Positions 53,407 to 62,384 of a stretch of DNA of 64,000 nt are shown in pieces. The position numbers and the translations under genes were made by a program. The DNA lies in the NCBI GenBank assembly GCA_030180135.1, contig CM058233.1:107797994-107861993 (forward strand), in the 5' to 3' direction. The first letter of the stretch is position 1. Every line of letters begins with the position of its first letter. The notes beneath the pieces were generated by a model. The model saw nothing but the letters and a program-made list of their open reading frames with translations, did no database searches and was not told the DNA's origin. The DNA comes from Orychophragmus violaceus (taxonomy: Eukaryota; Streptophyta; Magnoliopsida; Brassicales; Brassicaceae).

Positions 53407-55006
53407 TGATAACAGGAATTTTTGTCTAATTCCCGAGGTATCAATCCCTCAAGCTGATCGTGTAGTCTTGAGATATCGAACCAATTGGGAGTGAGAAAGA
53501 CCGAAAAGAATTCACCCAACCTTAAAAGCCAAGTTATACCAGTTCAAACTGAGATCATAACAATTCTAAGCAAATTAACAAAGACTAAACAATCAATAAA
53601 GCAAGAGATCACTAATCAAGATAAAACAAGGATAATCAAATAAAGAAGACAAGGCTTATGGGCTAAGGTCAATGATTAGAACCATCTAGAGCTAACAAGG
53701 ATGCCTAAACAATCAATCAAGAAGCAAATCCCAAGCTAGGAACACTAACAATTGACTAATCCAATTTCTTGGTACTAATCACTTTCCCTAATCACATTTC
53801 AAGATCAAATTCTCATTTGTGAAATAAGACAAGGCAAGCATTAACAATCAAGTTCCATGAGCTAATAATCATTCTAAACATTCATTCTCATGAGCTAGAA
53901 TATGAAAATTCCCTAGAAGACTCTAACTTGCATTTCATCAAACACTTGGTGTGCAACAAAAGCCTAAGGATCTAGATTAACTTGATCATGGATAATCTAG
54001 CACTAAGCATATCTAGAAGGGCGAGATCAATCATAAATAAGCTTTAAACATCCTTGATTCACTCTAAATGGCCCTAATCTACCTAACCCATAATCCTTGA
54101 ATGAAACTACTCACAAATCATGCTTTGCCCAACAAAATCCATAAGAAAGATGTTAAGCATGATGATTTGTGTATGATTAAAGAAAAGAGATGAAGAATCA
54201 AAACAAAACAAGTCTTAGATTAAGAAAATATTAAACTTTTGTCTTACAAGAACTTAGAACCAAAAACAAGCTTAAGATCCTCTAAAAATTAGGTTTTTAG
54301 CCTTAAATAGTAAGAAGGGGCGAACCGGGTCAACCCGGAACAAACCGGGTATTGACCCGGATCCATGGGTCAAATTTGGTCAAAATCTGGAAAGTCAACT
54401 GGTCTGGGTTGACCGCGGTTTCGACCGGACCGCTGCCCAAACCGCGGTCGTTACGGTTCATTCGCACAAAAACTCGTCGTCGATGTGAGCTCGGTCCCGC
54501 GGTCTCGTATACGCCGGTGGCTCAACCGCGGTCAACACGGCTCGCGGTGTCGACGATGGATCCGCCTGAGCTCGCGGTCTCGGTCTGATCGCTGAGCCAC
54601 CCGCGGTGCACACGGTGAATCGGCGCAGCTGCTTCTTCTTCTCGGACTGCACCAGCTCGCGGTCTTCATCACGCCGGTGGCTCGACCGGCGTCGTCACGC
54701 ACGGCTGCTCTTCATAAAAAATGGCTCGCGGCCTGGAAGAGCCCGCTAGGCCAACCGCTAGCCTCGCCAAAGCTCCATTTCTTCAAGTTCCTCTTCTCCA
54801 TTCAGTTCCAAACACTCCATGGCTCTCCAAACACCTAGAAACAACCTAGAACACACCAAAACAAACCAAGACACAAATTCCTAGTCCTAGATGCCTAGAC
54901 TCTAAATGCAACACAAAGAACGAAGAAAGGAAGGAAGAATGAAAGGAAAATGAAGATAAAACAAGAACAATCTCTATCCTATATGCGTGAAAATATAGAC
55001 ATATCA
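53407..55006 (-). repeat. 3' LTR of the Athila-type element
   Basis: 1,600 bp bounded by TGATA...TATCA inverted ends. The left end begins TGATAACAGG; the right end ...GACATATCA abuts the polypurine tract (plus strand ATTCCCCCAAACTT, 55,007-55,020). About 54,300-54,720 is markedly GC-rich with many CCGCGG(T) motifs. The partner LTR lies beyond 64,000. Confidence 0.88.
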
Positions 55007-56611
55007 ATTCCCCCAAACTTGAATCTTGCTTGTCCACAAGCAAGCATAAGACAATCAAAGAAGTTGGGAGAAAGGTTTGAAGGCGGGGACTCAAAACCAC
55101 AAGACTCACAACAAGATACAAGATCTTTCAAAGAAGTTACAAGTTGCTCTAATCCCATTAACTATCCATGTACTTCCACATTACCGTTCCCTCAATCCCT
55201 ACTCCAACTCCCGAGATCCTATAGAACACAAGCAATCATCAACTCAATCCCTTACATTCATTAAGAAGTTAAGTGCGATCTCACAAAGGGGCAATCAATC
55301 AATCCCAATTGGCAAGGTTCAAGAAAGGCTATTTGAGGTGGCTTAGAGGAGTTTCTTTTGGGGTGGTTAACTCTCAAGAATAGGAGCAATTGGCACTACA
55401 CAAAATCTATCTAAGAAAGGGAACAATTTATGCATACAAAGTTCTTTTCTCATTGTTCTACCCAATTCCTAGAAGACTTCTCTAAACAATCCCACCAAGA
55501 AAGATAAACACTCACCAAACCCCCAACTCATGATCAATCTTCTACCACAACACTCACCCCTTTAGCTCTTTTCTTTCTTTTTCTTTGTCACTAGGAAACA
55601 CTCAATTGATCTTTCACTTTTTCAAACATGAGCAAACTCTTTTATAACAAACCCCTCTTAACACTTGATTTTTCTTTCTTTTCTTTTTGCTTCAATCTAG
55701 GGGACTTACTTCTTTTTCTTTCTTTTCTCTTTACACAATGCTCTCTTTTTACTTGAATTCCTAGTGACTTTCTTTTCCTTTTTGAACCTTTTTGAAACAC
55801 TTTTCATTGATCCTTTCCACTCCCAAAACAACTCTCATCTCTCCCCCAAACTTGTTTCCCATCCTAGTGCTAGACTCTTATGGCAAATAGAGCTAGCTGA
55901 AATGAGAAAAGACCATTGTCGTTCCCGATACTCTCAAGTTTTTGTACATGCCAAAAGCTATCAAGAATAGGCCTCACTCACAAATCATTTTGGCTTCAAG
56001 GAAAGGTTTAGGTTCGTTGGGTAAGGGAAGCCATGATCATAAGATCGATGGTTGCCCGAGTTAAACAAAAGAGTGGTAAAGGGGAAAGTATAACTCGGGC
56101 AAGGACCATGGGATTGCATTTCAAGCCCCTAAGCAAGATATTTCAAAATTCAAATTAAGTCCAATATCATAGAATTGAGCTAAGTTCATGCGAGCTTCAC
56201 AAGGATAGGGAATTTCGGAATCTCAAAGTCAAGCAATGGGTTTTCCTTTGTTTTGAAAATCAATTAAAGCAACAAGCAACTTAATTGGTGAGCCTCTACA
56301 AGGCAAAATCATCATTGTCCCCAATGCATGAATCCTAAACTACTAACTAGACTCAATCCTACATGCTTCTTTTTGTGAAAATTTTTGAAATTTTTCAATT
56401 TTTTTTTGGTTTTTCTATGCCTTAGATGCATGAGACTCAAATAAGATTAAAAACAAGACTAAGAACAAAGAACACAAGATTAGTGACTAGTCTCTCCCCC
56501 AAACTTACCTCACACCGTCTCGGTGTGAAAGTAAACTTGAGAAAGAGACTCAAAAGAAACGAAAAGAAAATCTAAATGCAAGTATTTACAAGATGGTGCT
56601 AGGTTGGTACC
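55007..56611 (-). other. Athila 3' internal non-coding region
   Basis: 1.6 kb between the third ORF and the LTR. It starts with the polypurine tract; on the plus strand it is rich in TTTCTTTTTCTTT pyrimidine runs at 55,560-55,820. CCCCCAAACTT recurs at about 55,846 and 56,498, like extra polypurine tracts. No open frame is supported. Confidence 0.65.
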
Positions 56612-58393
56612 TCAAAAGGTCTCAGACTCGGGAGATGGTTCCCGAGGTGGTGGAGAGGAGAGTGATGGAGACTCGTTGCTTGAGGTTGGTTCGGGGAGCT
56701 CGGGTGAATAGCGGGCACTGTACCGCGGACCACTGATGGAAGCTCGGTGACGCTGTCCGGGTGCTGAGCTCGATGCTCCGTCTCCGTGGTAGGAGTGTCT
56801 CCTCTCTGCTAGAGGCTCATCGAAGTCGAACAGTGGCATCGGCATCGGCTGTCCCGCTGATGCATCGACCGCTGAAGTTGATGCGCAACCAAGTATGTCT
56901 GTAAGGCTCTTCAACTGTTTCTGCATCTCCTTGCAGCCATTCTTCATGTGCTCGTACCCCCTCTTCAACTCCTCATACCCCTTCTTCATATCCTTGCAAC
57001 TCTTTATCACCTTCATGTTCACTCTATCTTGGAACTTGTTCCAACGTTGCAACACTCTGATATGAGTGTGGGCATCACGGACTGGACCGGGTGGGAGAGG
57101 GTCTTGGTAACCTTGGAAATGGTATCTCATGCTCCCATAGATGTGCTCGGGAGATTCTGCAGCTTCCATTGCATCTAACATTTCTTCATCCAACTCTGCT
57201 TGGGAAGGAATTTCTCTCCTCCTTTTTGCCCTACTGATGTGCTCCATCATCTCATCAGCTGCGGTGACAAAGTAGGATGGGTCTACATAGAAACCAAGGT
57301 TGTCCGGGTCAGAGAGGGAGGTAATGGCTGCGTTTGGTAGAAAGACCTTTGCCTTCTCACCCATGTCGATGCAGAAGATGTATGCATATCTCAAGTGCAG
57401 CTTCCCATATAAATACCGGACCAACTTCAGAAAAGGCACATCAATCAGCTCATAATCACAGGTTACCGGTCCACAGTCAATGCCTTTTTGCAGGAGTATA
57501 GGGGTGATTAGGCCACCAATTCGCAGAGCAGGTTTTTGGTCCGTAGTTTTCCAAGCCCACTGCTTGTAGTGAAGAAGGCGGCGAGCAAAGAGTCCCGCGG
57601 TGCCGAAATTCCGGTAGTAATCAAGATGCCCAACTCGTATACTCGAGAAGGCGCAATAGGTCCTCAACCCCCAAGCTATCAAAACCATTTCCTCCTCAGT
57701 AGGTCCACCCGCGTCATTCCTCGCATACAAGGTGTGTGATAGGACATGATGGACATAGCGAACTGCCGGGTGTCTGATGTGTGTGTTTTTGCTGCGCCCA
57801 CTTTTCCATACACCCATGCCAGTGCGATTCCAAGCTTCATATGCAAGCATCTCACATGAAGGGGCTTTCGAACGCATGCCATCACTGAAACTGAAGATCT
57901 CAGACAACTCCTTGAATGACGTCTTGTAGCTCTCCTTTTCTATCATATACGTGATGTACCCATGACCATCTTCCTCGGTCGGTTCATTCCCTAGAAAGGT
58001 GACCTGAAGGGAAGCCAGGAATTGGCTTGCCACCTCTTGGTGAGTAGGGTGGGCCATCCTGATGAAACCTTCCATGGCCATGTCCCGAAGTATGCTACTC
58101 ACATCGTCAAAGATTCCTAGCTTCCTAAGAGTCACCGGGTCACCGAACTTCGTTGGGAGCCAAGTCATAGCCTTAAGGTGCTCATAGAGTGATGAGTATG
58201 AAGGGAGCTTGGACCTATCTCTCGAGAGGGTGGTCTTTGTCTGTGATCCGATCCTTACACCAGCACTTGTACCCGCGCTTGTACCAGCGCTTGTACCAGC
58301 CCTTGCAGCAGCCCTAGTCTGAACTTGCTTCTTCGCCGGTGCCTCAGTCACTTTCCCTTTTCCCTTGTCTTGCGGGGCTTGCTTTCGAACCAT
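56612..58393 (-). CDS. Athila ORF downstream of pol (env-like position)
   Basis: Intact frame of 593 residues from the ATG at 58,393. A basic, Ala/Thr-rich N-terminus with a short AGTSAGTSAGTSAG repeat is followed by a domain of about 300 residues (LRKLGIFDDVSSILRDMAME, then ASQFLASLQVTF, and NLGFYVDPSYF) that I recognise as the ATHILA ORF-1 family (Pfam PF03078). The C-terminal part has a predicted helical, Lys/Glu-rich stretch (MKKGYEELKRGYEHMKNG) fit for a coiled coil, then a Ser/Pro-rich tail. I see no signal peptide or clear membrane segment, so an envelope role is not supported by this sequence. Function unknown. Confidence 0.85.
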   Translation of the reverse strand: MVRKQAPQDKGKGKVTEAPAKKQVQTRAAARAGTSAGTSAGTSAGVRIGSQTKTTLSRDRSKLPSYSSLYEHLKAMTWLPTKFGDPVTLRKLGIFDDVSSILRDMAMEGFIRMAHPTHQEVASQFLASLQVTFLGNEPTEEDGHGYITYMIEKESYKTSFKELSEIFSFSDGMRSKAPSCEMLAYEAWNRTGMGVWKSGRSKNTHIRHPAVRYVHHVLSHTLYARNDAGGPTEEEMVLIAWGLRTYCAFSSIRVGHLDYYRNFGTAGLFARRLLHYKQWAWKTTDQKPALRIGGLITPILLQKGIDCGPVTCDYELIDVPFLKLVRYLYGKLHLRYAYIFCIDMGEKAKVFLPNAAITSLSDPDNLGFYVDPSYFVTAADEMMEHISRAKRRREIPSQAELDEEMLDAMEAAESPEHIYGSMRYHFQGYQDPLPPGPVRDAHTHIRVLQRWNKFQDRVNMKVIKSCKDMKKGYEELKRGYEHMKNGCKEMQKQLKSLTDILGCASTSAVDASAGQPMPMPLFDFDEPLAERRHSYHGDGASSSAPGQRHRASISGPRYSARYSPELPEPTSSNESPSLSSPPPREPSPESETF

Positions 58394-59864
58394 CTACAAA
58401 ACAGCAAAGCTTGGAGATGGCTTAGTAAAAAGTTCAATCCATCAACACATTTTTCTCAGCAAGCAAAGCTATTCAATATCAAAGCACAAGCCACAAGACA
58501 TTTCTCTTGTCTCCAAGTTCAAACATTTCACCAATTTGCTCATGAACATGATTTTGCAACTTAGGAAGTCACACAAGTTTTTACACTTCATTCAATCCTC
58601 ATTCAATCATTTGAAAGCTTAAACAACCAACAATAACTGCTCATTCAACACTTAGCTCAAATTCTCTAAGCAAAGACTCATTAGGCACATTTTGAAAAAT
58701 TTAATGAAACTAAACTCAACAAAACTGAGTAGTCTCACAAACATGACCATTGAACAACCAAATGCACCATTAGAAACAATCAAATCAACTTTCCCCCAAA
58801 ATTTTTGAAAATCATAAACCTCAAGAACCCTAATTTCTGAAAATTCGATTCAAGTATTTCAAGGGTGAAATCGAATTGGGTTTTTATCTAGGAACAACTT
58901 AGCAAAGGTTTCTAGCAAGAATCATCAATCAAACACCACAATTTCGAGTTTTCTAAAATCTAAGAATTTTGAACAATTTCGAAATTGAGAGAGAGGAAGT
59001 TATACCTTGGCTTGGTGATGAGAGATGAATGCAGAGAGTAGTTGCAAGAGATAGAGCTAAGAAAACTGTGAATTTAGAGCTTGAAAACAAGAATTTTGGT
59101 TGAAAATTGAGGGAGGAAAATGAGTTTGGAATTTTGAGAGAAAGTAATTTTCTTGGACAAAAACGCAGAGGAGAGTAGGGAAGAGAGAAGGAGTCACGCG
59201 CAGGAGAAAACAAAAGGAAAGAGGTGGGACCCGTTCGGTCAAATCGCGGTTTTTGGTCAAAATCCCGGTTTAAATCCGGTTTTGAAAACCGATCGCGGGT
59301 TAGGAGACTTACCTGGGGAGCCCGTGGTGTTGGTTGAGCCCGCGAGACGGACCGCGGTGGACGCGTTATCACGGCGTCGTCGATCGTCGATTCGGCCAGC
59401 GGCTTTGGAGTGGACCGCGAGGTCGTACGCGGTAGATACGTTAGTTTGGCTCGGATCGTCACGCGAGTTCTGGGTAAACCGCGGTCGAGGAATGAACCGC
59501 GGGGACAACCGCGATCGACTCGGTATTTTGGCGTCGTGGTTCGTCCATTTGCCCGCAGTCTCGTATAGAACCGCGACACGAACCGCGGTGAACTCGGCCA
59601 CTCGACGTCGTGCTCCCAAAATTAGCTAGCGGTTTCGCCCAAACCGCTGGGTGAACCGCTGGTTCCTCCAAAACCCGTCCAAAACATCTTCGATCTTGAT
59701 TTTTGCCAACTTTTGACTCAAAAAGAACCTAGGAACCTGAAAACACTTAACTAAAAACATCAAAAATAACAAGATAATCGAATATGTACAAGGATAAACA
59801 TGGGAATGTCTCCCAAGTGCGCTTTTGTTTAGAGTCGGTAAGCTCGACTTTTCAAACCGGGGTT
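58394..59864 (-). other. Athila spacer between the third ORF and pol
   Basis: 1.5 kb without a convincing gene. The part at 59,220-59,690 is GC-rich with many CCGCGG and CGGT motifs, giving overlapping long open frames on both strands that look like composition artefacts. It resembles in wording the GC-rich part of the LTR. Confidence 0.6.
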
Positions 59865-62378
59865 TTAGGCGGTTGGAGGGCTAGAGAGTGGAACCGAGGT
59901 CCCTCCCTCTATAGCCTCTGAAGCGGAGTAGTGTTTTAGGCGTTGACCATTGACGGTGAACTCTTCTTCTGACTTTCCCCAAAGGACAACTGCTCCATAA
60001 GGCCTTACCTCCTTTACCTTGAAAGGTCCTGACCATCGAGACTTGAGCTTCCCGGGAAACAGCTTCAACCGGGAGTTAAACAGAAGCACAAGATCACCTT
60101 CCTTGAACTCTCTCTTCAGAATCAGCTTGTCATGGAAGAGCTTGGTTCTTTCTTTGTAGATCTTTGAGCTTTCAAAAGCCTCAAGTCTTATCTCATCCAG
60201 TTCATTAAGCTGAATCAATCTCTTCTCAGTTGCGGTTTTGATGTCAAAGTTCAGCAACTTGACAGCCCACATAGCTTTATACTCAACCTCAACTGGTAGA
60301 TGGCAAGACTTCCCATACAGCATATTGAAAGGAGTGGTCCCAAGTGGAGTTTTGAATGCTGTCCTATAAGCCCACAAAGCATCATCAAGCTTCTTGGACC
60401 AATCTTTCCTTGAAGCTCCAACAGTCTTCTCTAAGATAGCCTTGATTTGCCGGTTGGACACTTCAACTTGTCCACTTGTTTGAGGGTGATAAGGTGTGGC
60501 AACCTTATGCTTGACTCCATACTTCTTCATCAACCCTTCAAACAACTTGTTGATGAAATGAGATCCCCCATCACTAATCACCACTCTTGGGATCCCAAAC
60601 CTTGGGAATATTATGCTCTTGAAGAGCTTGATAACAACTTTAGAGTCATTGGTGGGGCTTGCTACTGCTTCAACCCATTTGGAGACATAGTCCACAGCCA
60701 CCAATATGTAATTGTTCCCATAAGAGGAAGGAAATGGCCCCATGAAGTCTATTCCCCACACATCAAACACTTCTACCTCCAGAATTGGGTTCTGAGGCAT
60801 CTCATTCCTCTTGCTTATGTTTCCCTTTCTTTGGCATGGATCACACTTTGTGATGAAGGTCTGAGCATCCTTAAACATTGTTGGCCACCAAAAACCAGCT
60901 TGTAGGGCCTTTTGAACAGTTTTGAATGTGGCAAAGTGACCTCCATAGGGTGATCCATGACAATGTAGTAGGATCCCTTCCACCTCCTCATCTGCTACAC
61001 ATCTTCTGTAGAGTTGATCTTTGCATAAGGTATAAAGATATGGCTCATCCCAGTAGTACCTATTGACATCCCGAAAGAACTTCTTTCTTTGGTAGCTGTC
61101 AAGATTTGGAGGTTCTTTCCCACAAGCTAAGTAGTTTACAAGATCAGCATACCATGGCTCCTTATCATCAAGAGAGTTAGCCGCCTCCAACTTCTGCCTT
61201 GTTTCATGAGCTTCTCTCACGGTCTTAACAGCCATCAACTGCTCTTCAGGAAGTGAATCATCAATGGGAATACCATCCTCGATTCGCAGCCTTGAAAGAT
61301 GATCTGCCACTCCATTCTCTATACCCTTCTTATCTTTGATCTCCAAGTCAAATTCCTGTAGCAGCAAGATCCATCTTAGAAGCCTTGGCTTGGCATCCTT
61401 CTTGGCAAGCAAATACCTCAACGCAGCGTGATCCGTGTACACCACTACCTTAGACCCAACCAAGTATGATCTAAACTTCTCAAAGGCAAAAACCACAGCA
61501 AGAAGTTCCTTCTCAGTTGTTGCATACTTCACTTGAGCGTCATCCAATGTCCTACTAGCATAGTATATGACATGGAGTTTCTTGTCTTTCCTCTGCCCCA
61601 GAACTGCTCCAACTGCATAATCACTTGCATCGCACATGATCTCAAAAGGCAAATCCCAGTCAGGAGCTTGTACAATTGGAGCACTAATCAAGGCTTCCTT
61701 AATCCTGTGGAAGGCATCCAAACACTCCTCGTCAAACACAAAGTCAGCTTCCTTACACAGCAACCGAGTGAGTGGCCTAGAAATCTTGGAGAAGTCCTTG
61801 ATGAACCGTCTGTAGAAACCAGCATGTCCCAAGAAACTTCTGATCCCTCTAACTGAGTTTGGTGGCTGAAGACTTGTCATAACCTCTATCTTGGCCTTGT
61901 CCACCTCAATACCCTTCTCTGAAATCTTGTGACCCAACACAATTCCTTCTGTCACCATGAAATGACACTTTTCCCAATTGAGCACCAAGTTTGTCTCCTC
62001 ACATCGCTTCAGTACCCTGCACAAGTTCAACAAACAAGAGGAGAACGAAGAGCCATACACAGAGAAGTCATCCATAAAGACTTCGACAATGTCCTCGATA
62101 AGATCTGAGAAAATAGACATCATGCACCGCTGGAAAGTAGCTGGTGCATTACACAAGCCAAATGGCATCCTTCGATATGCGAAGGTACCATAAGGACAAG
62201 TGAATGTCGTTTTCTCCTGATCATTGGGATGTATCGGGATCTGAAAGAACCCACTGTACCCATCGAGAAAACAGTAAAAAGGGTGGCAAGCAAGCCTTTC
62301 TAACATCTGATCAATAAAAGGCAAAGGGAAGTGATCTTTCCTAGAGGCTGCATTGAGTTTCCTATAGTCTATGCACAT
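59865..62378 (-). CDS. Athila pol, C-terminal part: RT, RNase H, integrase
   Basis: 837 residues from the ATG at 62,378. Domains in order: reverse transcriptase (CIDYRKLNAASRKDHFPLPF, FGLCNAPATFQRCM, catalytic FMDDFSVYG); RNase H (CDASDYAVGAVLGQ, TTEKELLAVVFAFEKFR, YTDHAALRYL); integrase zinc-binding part (HCHGSPYGGHF ... CDPCQRKG); catalytic core with the D, D and E residues in WGIDFMGPF, VISDGGSHF and QTSGQVEVSN; then a C-terminal SH3-like part (LFPGKLKSRWSGPF). No chromodomain. The RT start is cut off from the upstream frame by a TGA at 62,385-62,387, in the same reading frame. Confidence 0.93.
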   Translation of the reverse strand: MCIDYRKLNAASRKDHFPLPFIDQMLERLACHPFYCFLDGYSGFFQIPIHPNDQEKTTFTCPYGTFAYRRMPFGLCNAPATFQRCMMSIFSDLIEDIVEVFMDDFSVYGSSFSSCLLNLCRVLKRCEETNLVLNWEKCHFMVTEGIVLGHKISEKGIEVDKAKIEVMTSLQPPNSVRGIRSFLGHAGFYRRFIKDFSKISRPLTRLLCKEADFVFDEECLDAFHRIKEALISAPIVQAPDWDLPFEIMCDASDYAVGAVLGQRKDKKLHVIYYASRTLDDAQVKYATTEKELLAVVFAFEKFRSYLVGSKVVVYTDHAALRYLLAKKDAKPRLLRWILLLQEFDLEIKDKKGIENGVADHLSRLRIEDGIPIDDSLPEEQLMAVKTVREAHETRQKLEAANSLDDKEPWYADLVNYLACGKEPPNLDSYQRKKFFRDVNRYYWDEPYLYTLCKDQLYRRCVADEEVEGILLHCHGSPYGGHFATFKTVQKALQAGFWWPTMFKDAQTFITKCDPCQRKGNISKRNEMPQNPILEVEVFDVWGIDFMGPFPSSYGNNYILVAVDYVSKWVEAVASPTNDSKVVIKLFKSIIFPRFGIPRVVISDGGSHFINKLFEGLMKKYGVKHKVATPYHPQTSGQVEVSNRQIKAILEKTVGASRKDWSKKLDDALWAYRTAFKTPLGTTPFNMLYGKSCHLPVEVEYKAMWAVKLLNFDIKTATEKRLIQLNELDEIRLEAFESSKIYKERTKLFHDKLILKREFKEGDLVLLFNSRLKLFPGKLKSRWSGPFKVKEVRPYGAVVLWGKSEEEFTVNGQRLKHYSASEAIEGGTSVPLSSPPTA

Positions 62379-62384
62379 CCTGTG

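Noticed and set aside
59153..59671. Several 120-208 codon frames on both strands in the GC-rich Athila spacer
   Set aside because: GC-rich repeats suppress stop codons; no family resemblance.
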